Assembly: GCF_009765975.1 (NCBI RefSeq)
Contig: NZ_LMUJ01000099.1
Location: 13,033-54,001, forward strand
Direction: 5' to 3'
Length of the DNA: 40,969 nt
Source of the DNA: Acidisphaera sp. S103
GTDB lineage: Bacteria > Pseudomonadota > Alphaproteobacteria > Acetobacterales > Acetobacteraceae
The position numbers and the translations under genes are program-made. Each line of letters starts with the position of its first letter. The first letter of the stretch is position 1. The notes beneath the pieces were generated by a model, which was not told the DNA's origin, made no database searches, and was given only the letters and a program-made list of their open reading frames with translations. Shown piece after piece: positions 8,040-15,868 of this stretch.

Positions 8040-8453
8040 ATGAGCACGCGTCATTATCTAGGGATAGCCGAACCCTTGCCGGAGAACTGGTCCATAAGCT
8101 TTCCGGCTTTTCCCGGCACCGTCACGACGGGTTGCGACTTCGCCGAATTGATGACGAACGCGCGCGACGCTCTTGCGTCCGTCGTCGCCGCCATGGAGGA
8201 GGACGGCTGCCCGATTCCCGAAAGTTTCGATGTCTCACCTGATTCGTCGAACTATAACCCGGCTGATTATCACGATCCACGTATCGTGCTGGTACCCGTG
8301 GAGGTCGGCGGTCGATCCGTGCGCATCAACGTCACCATGGACGAAGGATTGGTCGCCCGTCTGGACAATCTTGCCAATCGGGCGCACGCCAGCCGTTCGG
8401 CGTTGCTGGCGCGCGGCGCCCGGATGGTGCTGGCTGTCGAGGCGGCGGATTAG
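8040..8453 (+). CDS. hicB: HicB family antitoxin
   Basis: A 137-residue antitoxin that binds and neutralises HicA and represses the operon. The N-terminal HicB domain (residues 1-70) has YLGIAEPLPENWSISFPAFPG, followed by the helix FAELMTNARDALASVVAAMEEDG and PIPESFD. The C-terminal part (about 92-135) has a beta strand VRINVTMDEGLVARLD and helices ANRAHASRSALLARGARMVL, a ribbon-helix-helix/Arc-like DNA-binding module. The ATG at 8040 was chosen over the in-frame ATG at 7983 because the latter lies inside hicA and adds 19 atypical residues. Confidence 0.87.
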   Translation: MSTRHYLGIAEPLPENWSISFPAFPGTVTTGCDFAELMTNARDALASVVAAMEEDGCPIPESFDVSPDSSNYNPADYHDPRIVLVPVEVGGRSVRINVTMDEGLVARLDNLANRAHASRSALLARGARMVLAVEAAD

Positions 8454-8502
8454 CTGATCATGCGTCAAGAAATCGATAGCGTGGCTTGAGAGAAGAGGTC
8501 TG

Positions 8503-8795
8503 ATGTTATTCCTGGTCATCAGCGAACCCCGCCCCGAACGCCCATCCAGCGTCACGGCGGCACGGCAAAGCTACTGGACCTGGATCCAGCCCCTGATCGA
8601 CAAGGGTGAGGTCCGTTCGGTTCACGCCAAGGCGGCCGCGGTGCCGCGGTGCTGTTCGACGTTCCATCCAATGAGGCTCTGCATGCCCACCTGAACGCCT
8701 GGGCCGACATCATTCCCGCCACCTTCCAGGTACACGCGCTGATCGATCCGGCGAACGCTCGACGGTTTTTGGACGGGCAGCAGAAGGCGGAGTAA
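8503..8795 (+). pseudogene. Frameshifted small protein of the muconolactone-isomerase-like/DUF3303 type
   Basis: Frame 1 from the ATG at 8503 reads MLFLVISEPRPERPSSVTAA and continues to WIQPLIDKGEVRSVHAK. Sense then continues only in the next frame: GRGAAVLFDVPSNEALHAHL and on to FLDGQQKAE with TAA at 8793-8795. Joined, they form a protein of about 97 residues of the small alpha/beta-barrel muconolactone-isomerase-like family. The break is near 8629-8636, in GGCGGCCGCGG, and is explained by loss of a single G. Without it, translation ends early in unrelated sequence. It may be a real decayed gene or an assembly error; the rest of the reading frame is undamaged, so either the mutation is recent or it is an error. 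Confidence 0.72.
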
Positions 8796-8804
8796 AAGCC
8801 GTCC

Positions 8805-9938
8805 GTGACCACGGACATCGCCTCCAAACCCACGCTAGACGTCTCGGCGGGCTATATCCTGGCCTACCGCCTGTTCGACGTCGCCTACGCCATCGACCTG
8901 GGCAAGGCCGAGGACACCTGGGCCCGCACCGTCCGCACCGGAAGCTCGCGCGGACGCCTGACCAACACACCGCCCAAGGCGATCGCCTTCGGGGTGCCCC
9001 CTGTCTCCCTCGGCCTCGGCACCATCGCCCTGCCAATGCCCGACAGCCCCCTGCAGGTCACCGTGACCGCTCGGCTTTACGATTTCGGCGTCATCAGCAT
9101 CGCCCTGCGCCTGCCCGTGGCCGATCTGTCCTGGGCGGCCTTCTCCCAACGCCTGAACGCCGTGGACCGCGCCGTCGGCCTCGCGCCCGCCACGGCTCTG
9201 TGGACCGAACTGCTGGATCGTGTCCGCCAAGGGATCGGCGACGCCCTGGTCCGGCCGATCCCGTCCACGCTGGAAGAAGACTACCTCGTCGGCGTCGCCA
9301 ACGCCTTCAGCGAACCGGTAACCGCCGAGACGCTGATCGGACAATTGGACCTCATCCCTCTCCTGTCTGGCGAGCAGCGCCCGCTATCGGAAGGCGCTCG
9401 GCGGGACCTGCTGCGCCACCGGTATTCCTACTACACCGACGACATGGTGGTGCTGACCTGGGACCGCGCGTTCATCTACGAACCGCGCGGCGACACCGAC
9501 GTCATCGACGTGTTGGAAGTGGCGAACGCCCAGTTGCTGGAGATGCGGTATTACGACGAACTGCTGGATGCCGAGCTACCCCGCATGTACGACCTGGTGG
9601 AGGCAACAAGGCGGCGCTGGATGCTGCCGGGCGCACGCCGTTTCGCCGACCTGGCACGACGGCTCTACACCATGGTCGCCGAAGTAACGGAACTGACCGA
9701 GAAAGTGGACAACGCGCTGCAGGTGACCGAGGACGTCTACCTCGCCCGCATCTACGCCGCCGCATTGGAGCTGTTCCGGGTTCCCACCGTCAGCGCCGCC
9801 GTAGACCGGAAACTGTCGATTATCCGCGACACCTACACGGCCCTCTACGACGAGGCGCACAGCAGCCGGTCGGAATGGCTGGAGATCGTGATCCTGGTGC
9901 TGATCTTCGTGGAGATCGTTCTGGCGATCGTCCGTTAG
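8805..9938 (+). CDS. RMD1/DUF155 family protein
   Basis: A 377-residue protein with the architecture of the RMD1/Sif2 (DUF155) family, known mainly from fungal mitochondria but widespread in bacteria; the biochemical role is not established. Evidence is at the C terminus: an Asp-rich YYTDDMVVLTWDRAFIYEP, then VLEVANAQLLEMRYYDELLD. Next comes a long helical part (residues 265-350) and SRSEWLEIVILVLIFVEIVLAIVR, a single C-terminal membrane segment. The N-terminal 60 residues are more variable. The start is GTG at 8805, ten bases after the frameshifted gene. Confidence 0.7.
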   Translation: MTTDIASKPTLDVSAGYILAYRLFDVAYAIDLGKAEDTWARTVRTGSSRGRLTNTPPKAIAFGVPPVSLGLGTIALPMPDSPLQVTVTARLYDFGVISIALRLPVADLSWAAFSQRLNAVDRAVGLAPATALWTELLDRVRQGIGDALVRPIPSTLEEDYLVGVANAFSEPVTAETLIGQLDLIPLLSGEQRPLSEGARRDLLRHRYSYYTDDMVVLTWDRAFIYEPRGDTDVIDVLEVANAQLLEMRYYDELLDAELPRMYDLVEATRRRWMLPGARRFADLARRLYTMVAEVTELTEKVDNALQVTEDVYLARIYAAALELFRVPTVSAAVDRKLSIIRDTYTALYDEAHSSRSEWLEIVILVLIFVEIVLAIVR

Positions 9939-10288
9939 GGAATGGGTCGTTACCGGAGCTCGGCGCGGGGGAGTTTCGGGTCGCCACTGGGTGTTTTCTC
10001 CAAATATCCGATCCGCCCGTGGCACGGCAGCGGGCCGCCCACCTAGGGCTGGCCCCGTCATGTCAGCCCCGATCGTCAGTCGCGCGACGATGCTGAACGC
10101 GCTCGCCAGGCTGTACAGCGGGCAGTCGATCAAACAACCGATCGATTGGGCGAAGGAGGAACTGGAGGGGGGGCAGTCATCGCTGGCCCTGGGAAAAAGC
10201 GAAGATCCAGATTCCGGCGCAGGTTCTTGCTTTAACTTAGGCTTCGTGCATAAACAAATGCTTCGATGTTGGCACTGTCGCCCAGTCC

Positions 10289-10325
10289 CGTCATGGCAGG
10301 CGTAGGCCTGCGATCCACGCCTTTT
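10289..10325 (-). repeat. REP-like palindrome, copy A
   Basis: Read on the minus strand this gives AAAAGGCGTGGATCGCAGGC then CTGCCATGACG, the same core as the 72-nt repeat that follows in opposite orientation. The central hairpin is GCAGGC/GCCTGC. Copies A and B form a back-to-back pair, a common REP arrangement. Confidence 0.75.
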
Positions 10326-10390
10326 CCGAGACCTACACAGCAAGGCGTGGATGGCGGGCCTTCGCCCGCCATGACGATGAGAGGCCGGCG
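10319..10390 (+). repeat. 72-nt dispersed repeat, copy B
   Basis: Begins GCCTTTTCCGAGA, continues AAGGCGTGGATGG, a hairpin GGCGGGCC/GGCCCGCC-like core, CATGACG and GAGAGGCCGGCG. It matches 26906-26977 (minus strand) over exactly 72 bases with about 10 differences by hand alignment. Confidence 0.85.
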
Positions 10391-10575
10391 GCGTTCGCCG
10401 GACAATTCGCTTATTCCCCGGCGAGCCCTTAAGCTGTCGCGGGATATTGCAATCCGGTATATAATGCCGGTCCGCGATTAGGATGAGCCACCGCCATTGC
10501 TTTCTGTGCGATGGTGCCGACGCCGTCAGCAACTCGCCCAGCCCGAGACACCCTTGAGCGGAAGGAGTTCATGCC

Positions 10576-11034
10576 ATGTCAACCTTGGTTCCTCGTCGGA
10601 CTTTCGCCTGCCTGATTGTTGCAGCGGCGATCGCACCGGCCGCGAACGCGGCAGACACCGCCGTTAGCAGCAACACGCCCGACCTGAGGGGGGTGCGCGC
10701 GGCGATCAAGGCGAAGAATTACGACTCGGCTTTGGCCCAACTGAAGGTCATTGTGGCCACATCCTCACATCCCGACGTCTATAGCCTGATGGGTTTCGCG
10801 CTGCGCAAAACCGGCGATCGGGCGCAGGCGATGACCTATTATCGCAAGGCGCTGGAGGCCGATCCCACGCACAAGGGCGCGCTGGAGTACCAGGGCGAAC
10901 TATATGTCGAGATTGGACAAATCGACAAAGCGAAGGAGAACCTCGCGAAGCTGCATAAGATTTGCTGGCCGTTCGGATGTGAGGAACACGATGACCTGAA
11001 GGAAGACATCGAACACGCGTCCCTGCGAAAATGA
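10576..11034 (+). CDS. TPR-repeat protein, probably exported
   Basis: A 152-residue protein with a signal peptide (hydrophobic residues 10-22, Ala-x-Ala cleavage at ANAADT). Two to three tetratricopeptide repeats follow: residues 36-70 (LRGVRAAIKAKNYDSALAQL), 71-104 (HPDVYSLMGFALRKTGDRAQ) and 105-138 (HKGALEYQGELYVEIGQIDK). The tail holds a Cys pair in KICWPFGCEEHDD, possibly a disulfide in the periplasm. TPRs scaffold protein contacts; the partner is unknown. GGAAGGAG 10 bases before the ATG supports this start. A hairpin at 11076-11111 ends the transcription unit. Confidence 0.75.
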   Translation: MSTLVPRRTFACLIVAAAIAPAANAADTAVSSNTPDLRGVRAAIKAKNYDSALAQLKVIVATSSHPDVYSLMGFALRKTGDRAQAMTYYRKALEADPTHKGALEYQGELYVEIGQIDKAKENLAKLHKICWPFGCEEHDDLKEDIEHASLRK

Positions 11035-11075
11035 AAAGCCACCGATCGAGTCAAATCAGCCAGCATCGACGCTGA

Positions 11076-11111
11076 ACCATTTTCAGGCTGACAGTGCAGC
11101 CTGAAAATGGT
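11076..11111. terminator. 14-bp perfect hairpin downstream of the TPR gene
   Basis: Arms ACCATTTTCAGGCT (11076-11089) and AGCCTGAAAATGGT (11098-11111) with an 8-base loop, 42 bases after the TPR stop. The following CTGTCTCTTTGTTTG is T-rich but not a clean U tract. On the minus strand it also lies beyond the TAXI-protein stop, so it could serve both convergent genes. Confidence 0.6.
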
Positions 11112-11112
11112 C

Positions 11113-11177
11113 TGTCTCTTTGTTTGATTGTATGACTCACGCGCTTTGAGCATGCCGTTCAGCGCGATCGCGCTCTA
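11113..11177 (-). repeat. GATCGCGCTG repeat family, copy 1
   Basis: On the minus strand it reads TAGAGCGCGATCGCGCTGAA, then AAAGCGCGTGAGTCAT and AATCAAACAAAGAG. This matches repeats at 22181-22243 and 26846-26908. Its first three bases, TAG, are the stop codon of the TAXI binding-protein gene. Confidence 0.75.
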
Positions 11178-12269
11178 CCGGCTCCGCTGCCGCTCTTGCT
11201 CGAAATACTGCCAGGTGGCGTCCCGTTGGGCAGGCGTCAGGTGCTGTCCGCCGCGCTGGGCCAGGAATTGATCGAATTGCGTTGTTTTCAGCTTGGCGTC
11301 GACGCCTTCGGAAGCAACCGCCGTGCCCGCGTGATGGTCGGCCAGCCATGCGGCAGCCGGCGGGAACCGAACCCAACCAGGCTGTTCGGCGCTAAGATTG
11401 ACATCATGCCACTTCGGATGGTGCGGCGGCTTCAGAAGGTCGGGGAAGCGGGTAAAGAACCTATCGACGAAGACCACGAGGTTCCGGTAGCGGATTGCCC
11501 CTGGCTTCCATCCGAAGGCGGCCAGGGTGACGCCGACCCCAATGGTCTCGACAGTCTGGCCCTCCGGGATCAGGGTCGGGTAGTCGGCATGCGTCAACTG
11601 GCCAGCCGGCAAGTAGGTTTTTTCAAGTTCCGGGGTCGATAGCACGGGGACCATATGCAAGCCCGTATCGGCGGGCTGGCTCGCGAACAGACGGATCGGC
11701 CTGCCGCCGAGGTAGACGTTGGCGGCGATCGCCCCGTGGCGGAGTTTGTCCTGTGCGATGGTCGGTTCGTCGGTGCGAAGATCCGGCTGGATACCAAGTG
11801 TCTTGAAGACGGTACGTGCGGTCAGGTTGGTGCCGGCGCCTTCGACGTCGATATTGACAGGCTTGCCCTGAAGATCGGCCAGGGTCTGGATTTCCGGTCG
11901 CGCGCAAACATGCATGTCGTTGTCGTAAAGCTTGCAGATATATTCGATCTTTACGATTTCCGTCGGATACAGGTGTGTCGCCTGCGCATAGGCAAGACAG
12001 TCCGCGGCGATCAATGCGAGGTCCACACCGGGCAAATGCAGCAAATCGCCAAGGTTCTGAAGAGAGCCTTTGCCCACGATAGGCACGACGCGAAGGTCAT
12101 CGGAATTGAGCACCGAAGTCAGATCGGTGGTAATTCGCATGAAGGTGCCATCGATTTCGCCGCCCATGATCCCGATGGTGATCGGTTGCGCGACAACCGG
12201 CGTGGCGGCGCGTGCCACCCCGATCAGCGCGGCGGCTGGAAGAACCGAAAGCAGGGAGCGACGATACAT
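11175..12269 (-). CDS. TAXI-family TRAP transporter solute-binding protein
   Basis: Periplasmic receptor of the TAXI (TRAP-associated extracytoplasmic immunogenic) family, 364 residues. The signal peptide spans residues 5-22 (LLSVLPAAALIGVARA). The mature start ITIGIMGGEIDGTFMRITTDL corresponds to the family's opening strand and helix. KGSLQNLGDLLHLPGVDLALIAADCLAYAQ is the usual motif in which the receptor is matched to its solute loop, and LADLQGKPVNIDVEGAGTNLTAR is the GxxGSG-like segment. No TRAP membrane (DctQM) gene is nearby. It starts two bases after the stop of a Sel1-type gene, so they are one operon. The stop codon lies in an intergenic repeat. Confidence 0.83.
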   Translation of the reverse strand: MYRRSLLSVLPAAALIGVARAATPVVAQPITIGIMGGEIDGTFMRITTDLTSVLNSDDLRVVPIVGKGSLQNLGDLLHLPGVDLALIAADCLAYAQATHLYPTEIVKIEYICKLYDNDMHVCARPEIQTLADLQGKPVNIDVEGAGTNLTARTVFKTLGIQPDLRTDEPTIAQDKLRHGAIAANVYLGGRPIRLFASQPADTGLHMVPVLSTPELEKTYLPAGQLTHADYPTLIPEGQTVETIGVGVTLAAFGWKPGAIRYRNLVVFVDRFFTRFPDLLKPPHHPKWHDVNLSAEQPGWVRFPPAAAWLADHHAGTAVASEGVDAKLKTTQFDQFLAQRGGQHLTPAQRDATWQYFEQERQRSR

Positions 12270-12271
12270 GT

Positions 12272-13081
12272 TTACCTCACTGGCAGGGCTTCAAGGAGCA
12301 GGCCAGCCTCGGTGTCCCCGAGCCTGACAGCGCGTTCGTACCAATGCCGCGCCTGGGCCGGGTCGGGATCGACCCCACCCAGCGCGGTCTGTTTCAGGTA
12401 GGCTGGATCATAGAGACGCCCAAGATTACGCGCGGCTGCCGCGTCGCCTTGGTTGGCGGCGCTGAGGTAGAAGCGGCGTGCGCCGGAGATATCACCATGT
12501 AATTCCGCATCGAGGCCCCGGGCAAACAGTGCCCCCGCTCGGTTTCCCGGGGCCGGGAAAGCCTGGCTTGAAACGATCGGGCTGGCCGGTGCTGGTTCAG
12601 GACGGGCTGGCAAAGCCGGAGGCAATGTCGGTGGAGCGAGCGCCAACGCCGGGAGAGGCGGACTGGCCCTGGCCGGTGCTGGTTCAGGACGGGCCGGCAA
12701 CGCCGGAAGCGATGTTGGCGGGGCGAGCGCCAAGGCTGGGGGAGGCGGACTGGCCAAGGGTGCCGGTACGGCCTGGGCTGGCTGCGCCTCGGGCGGTGAA
12801 GCCCCACTGACGGCTGGGGGCGGTAGGACCGTCATGCCGCCGTCGAGCAAGCCCGTCAGTTCCGACAGTTGGGCGGGCGTGGCCGTGCCGAGCATATCCA
12901 TCATGTGCATGACCGTTTCGGTCATATTATCCCCTGGGGGCGCCCAGCGGTGACCCTCGGCGGCCTGGAGTTTCGCTTGGGCCAGAAGGTCGGCAAACGT
13001 TCGCGTTTCAGCATATGCGGGCAACGCCGTTATCAGCACGGCGCATATCATCAATAAACCATTACGAATCCCGGCAGGCAT
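12272..13081 (-). CDS. Exported Pro/Ala-rich protein with C-terminal Sel1 repeats
   Basis: A 269-residue protein. It has a signal peptide (residues 6-24, ending AYAETR) and a short helical N-terminal domain (25-80: TFADLLAQAKLQAAEGHRWA). A low-complexity Pro/Ala linker (85-175) contains two copies of a 29-residue unit (PALALAPPT...PARPEPAPA). Two Sel1-like/TPR repeats close the protein (185-268: FARGLDAELHGDISGARRFY and ARHWYERAVRLGDTEAGLLL). The Sel1 part likely mediates protein binding in the periplasm or at the outer membrane. It is translated just ahead of the TAXI receptor, which suggests a shared function, so far undefined. Confidence 0.75.
   Translation of the reverse strand: MPAGIRNGLLMICAVLITALPAYAETRTFADLLAQAKLQAAEGHRWAPPGDNMTETVMHMMDMLGTATPAQLSELTGLLDGGMTVLPPPAVSGASPPEAQPAQAVPAPLASPPPPALALAPPTSLPALPARPEPAPARASPPLPALALAPPTLPPALPARPEPAPASPIVSSQAFPAPGNRAGALFARGLDAELHGDISGARRFYLSAANQGDAAAARNLGRLYDPAYLKQTALGGVDPDPAQARHWYERAVRLGDTEAGLLLEALPVR
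12584..12757. repeat. 87-bp in-frame tandem duplication
   Basis: Two adjacent units, 12584-12670 and 12671-12757, each beginning GGCCGGTGCTGGTTCAGGAC. They differ at a small number of positions. The 87-bp period is 29 codons, so copy number can vary without breaking the Pro-rich linker of the Sel1 protein. Confidence 0.85.
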
Positions 13082-13590
13082 TTCCCCATTTCCCGCGCGA
13101 ATTCCTTCGCTCCTAATCGGCTATACCGGTCGCGGCCCGGTGGCAGGGACGATGTTCCCCTCGGCAAAACCAGCCACCCCTGGGGCCATCCCCCTCTGAT
13201 GGTCAGCCAACTGACCGGCGTATGATTCCGCGATCGATGAGCCTTCAGCACAACCGCATTAGTGTCTGTCCAAGAACTCTGCCAGTCAGTAAAATGGATT
13301 AGATTTGACGATGAAATTGTTGATTTTTCGGTAAATTTCGAGATGTGTCGATTCACGACGTGCCGCCAGCGGAACGATAGGGCACGGCAGCGGTATGGCC
13401 GGGACAATTCGCGCCGGCGGCATGATCCGGCATCCGAGGCATGTCGTTCCAAGGACGCCCTGTCTGCAAAAGTCGCTGTTCCCATCTGGATATAGCGAAA
13501 ATCCGCGGCACCCGGTCCGCTTGCGTTTCCCCGCCGCATGGGCAACTTTAGCGCATCGGCCTGGGCCAAAATAAGCAAAGCGAGGATGCC
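13082..13590. other. 509-bp intergenic region with an AT-rich island
   Basis: Lies between two divergent genes, the Sel1 protein and the molybdenum hydroxylase. Bases 13290-13345 are clearly AT-rich (TAGATTTGACGATGAAATTG and onward), unlike the rest of the window, and are the likely promoter zone. An open frame on the minus strand (13051-13578) has no family-like sequence, overlaps the Sel1 gene and is not called. I recognise no molybdenum-cofactor riboswitch. Confidence 0.55.
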
Positions 13591-15864
13591 GTGAACGACT
13601 CCACGATCGTGACCGACTCAGTCAAGCGTTTCAAATGGGTTGGCACGCGTCCGATCCGTCCCGATGGCGTCCCCAAAGTCACCGGCCGAGCGCTGTACGG
13701 CGCGGATTTGAAGCTGCCGGGCATGCTGTACGGCAAGATCCTTCGCTCCCCGCACGCACACGCCCGCATCAAGTCGATCGATATCTCCGCCGCCGAGGCG
13801 CTGCCCGGCGTGAAATCGGTCATGACCGCCAACGACCTGCCGCAGCAGAAATTCGACTATATCGGCCCCGAACGCGTCGCGGTGAACTTCTGGCACGTCA
13901 CCCGCAACATCATGGCGCGCGAGAAGGCGCTGTATGAAGGCCACGCCATCGCCGCCGTCGCCGCGATCAGCGCCAGCATCGCCGACCACGCCGCATCCCT
14001 GATCAAGGTGGAATACGAAGTCCTGCCGCACGTCATCGACGTCGACGAAGCCATGGCCGACGACGCACCGCTGCTGTTCGAGGACATGATCACCCGCGGC
14101 ATCGACCCGGCGCCGACCAAGCCCTCCAACATCTCCAAGCGCTTGGAATTCTCCATGGGCGACATCGAGGCCGGCTTCCAGCAGGCCGACGTCGTGATCG
14201 AGAAGGCATTCAAGACCGCCGCCGTCCACCAGGCCTATATCGAGCCGCACGCCTGCGTCGCGAAGTATGAAGCCGACGGCCAGTGCGAAATCTGGTCCTC
14301 CAGCCAGGGCCATTTCCAGATGCGCGCGCTGACGGCGCAAATCATCGGTGCCAAGCTGGGCGATCTGCGCGTGACCCCGGCCGAGATCGGCGGCGGCTTC
14401 GGCGGCAAGACCGTGACCTACCTGGAACCGATCGCCGCCACGCTGTCGAAGAAAGCCGGTGCGCCGGTTCGCCTGCAAATGACCCGGGAAGACGTGTTCC
14501 GCGCCTCCGGTCCGACCTCCGGCGCGTCGATGTGGGTGAAGATCGGCGTCAAGAAAGACGGCACGATCGTCGCCGCCGACGGCATCTACAAGTTCCAGGC
14601 CGGCGCTTTCCCGGGTTCGCCGGTGATGAACGGCTGCCTGTGCGCCTATGCGCCCTACACCATCCCGAACCAGCGCGCCGTCGGCTTCGACGTGGTGTCC
14701 AACCGGCCCAAAGCCGCGGCCTATCGCGCGCCTGGCTCGCCGATCTCCGCCTTCGCGGTGGAGAGCGTGCTGGACATGTGCGCCAAGGCCATCGGCATGG
14801 ACCCGCTGGACCTGCGCCACAAGAACGCCTGCCGCATCGGCACGCCGACGCTGGCCGGCCCGAAGCACGCCCATGCGGGCTACGCCGAGACGCTGGAAGC
14901 GCTGATGAACCACCCCGCCTACAAGGTTAAGCTGGGTCCGAACCAGGGCAGGGGGGTCGCCTCCGGCTACTGGTTCAACGGCGGCGGCGAATCCAGCGCC
15001 ACGCTGCAGGTCAACGCCGACGGCACCGTGCTTGTGGCGACCGGCAGCCCGGACATCGGCGGCTCCCGTGCCTCGATGGCGATCATGGCGGCCGAGACGC
15101 TGGGCATCGACTACAGCCAGGTGCGCGCCATCGTCGCCGACACCGGATCGATCGGCTACACCCACGTCACCGGCGGGTCCCGCGTCACCTTTGCCACTGG
15201 AACGGCGGTGGTGAACGCGTCGAAAACCGTGGTGCAGGAGATGCGCAAACGCGCCGCGCTGATCTGGGGCGTGGAAGAGGACGCCGTAATCTGGGATGAC
15301 GGCGTTGCCAAGCCAGCCAACGCCGGTGACAACAAGACCCTGTCGTTCCGCGAGATCGCGGCGAAAGCGGCGGCCACCGGCGGCCCGATCACCGCGTCCC
15401 ACGGCGTCAACGCCGGCGGCCAGGCACCCGGTTTCGCCAGCCAGTTCTGCGACGTCGAGGTCGACCCGGAAACCGGCCGTGTCACCATCCTGCGCTTCGT
15501 CGCCGCCCAGGATGTCGGCCGCGCCATCCACCCAGCCTACGTGGAAGGCCAGATCCAGGGTGGCGTTGTGCAGGGCATCGGCTGGGCGCTGAACGAGGAA
15601 TACATCTACAACGCCAAGGGATTGCTGGATAACCCGGGCTTCCTCGACTACCGCTGCCCAGTTGCTTCCGATCTGCCGATGATCGATGCGGTCATGGTCG
15701 AAGTCCCCAACCCGACCCATCCCTACGGCGCCAAAGGCGTTGGTGAGGTCGGCATCTGCCCGCCGATGGCCGCCATCGCCAACGCCATCGCGATGGCCAC
15801 CGGCAAGCGCATGACTGAACTGCCGATGTCCCCGCCACGCCTGCTCGCCGCCCTGTCGGACTGA
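13591..15864 (+). CDS. Xanthine dehydrogenase-family molybdopterin-binding subunit
   Basis: Large catalytic subunit of a molybdenum hydroxylase (xanthine dehydrogenase/aldehyde oxidase/CO dehydrogenase superfamily), 757 residues. The N-terminal a/b hammerhead domain (residues 20-130) opens RPDGVPKVTGRALYGADLKL. The cofactor-binding domain includes EIGGGFGGKT (near 267), AYRAPGSP (near 377), GSPDIGGSRASMA and the terminal GAKGVGEVG, whose Glu719 is the expected base. The AYRAPG loop differs from the AYxCSFR loop of true CO dehydrogenase, so it is an aldehyde/aromatic/N-heterocycle hydroxylase type. No 2Fe-2S or FAD subunit gene is present; it is unclear which electron-transfer partner it uses. 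The GTG start has GAGG five bases upstream. A MoaD/ThiS-like gene follows after four bases. Confidence 0.9.
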   Translation: MNDSTIVTDSVKRFKWVGTRPIRPDGVPKVTGRALYGADLKLPGMLYGKILRSPHAHARIKSIDISAAEALPGVKSVMTANDLPQQKFDYIGPERVAVNFWHVTRNIMAREKALYEGHAIAAVAAISASIADHAASLIKVEYEVLPHVIDVDEAMADDAPLLFEDMITRGIDPAPTKPSNISKRLEFSMGDIEAGFQQADVVIEKAFKTAAVHQAYIEPHACVAKYEADGQCEIWSSSQGHFQMRALTAQIIGAKLGDLRVTPAEIGGGFGGKTVTYLEPIAATLSKKAGAPVRLQMTREDVFRASGPTSGASMWVKIGVKKDGTIVAADGIYKFQAGAFPGSPVMNGCLCAYAPYTIPNQRAVGFDVVSNRPKAAAYRAPGSPISAFAVESVLDMCAKAIGMDPLDLRHKNACRIGTPTLAGPKHAHAGYAETLEALMNHPAYKVKLGPNQGRGVASGYWFNGGGESSATLQVNADGTVLVATGSPDIGGSRASMAIMAAETLGIDYSQVRAIVADTGSIGYTHVTGGSRVTFATGTAVVNASKTVVQEMRKRAALIWGVEEDAVIWDDGVAKPANAGDNKTLSFREIAAKAAATGGPITASHGVNAGGQAPGFASQFCDVEVDPETGRVTILRFVAAQDVGRAIHPAYVEGQIQGGVVQGIGWALNEEYIYNAKGLLDNPGFLDYRCPVASDLPMIDAVMVEVPNPTHPYGAKGVGEVGICPPMAAIANAIAMATGKRMTELPMSPPRLLAALSD

Positions 15865-15868
15865 GTGT

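Larger units (their letters stand above)
9939..10575. other. Gene-poor stretch with REP-like repeats
   Basis: A 637-base gap between the RMD1-like and TPR genes. It contains two palindromic repeat copies (10289-10325 and 10319-10390, annotated separately). A short open frame (about 10060-10240) could encode a segment like QPIDWAKEELEGGQSS, which recalls a helix found in some small hypothetical proteins, but it runs into repeat sequence and lacks a clear ribosome binding site, so I do not call it. The TPR gene's promoter must lie in 10400-10560; I see no clear boxes. Confidence 0.6.

Noticed and set aside
9991..10305. Small plus-strand frame with QPIDWAKEELEGGQSS
   Set aside because: A segment looks protein-like, but the frame runs into repeat copy A and has no clear start; perhaps a gene remnant, not supportable.
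13051..13578. 175-residue minus-strand frame in the 13.1-13.6 kb gap
   Set aside because: Overlaps the Sel1 gene, no ribosome binding site, no family-like sequence; the AT-rich stretch inside fits a promoter better.
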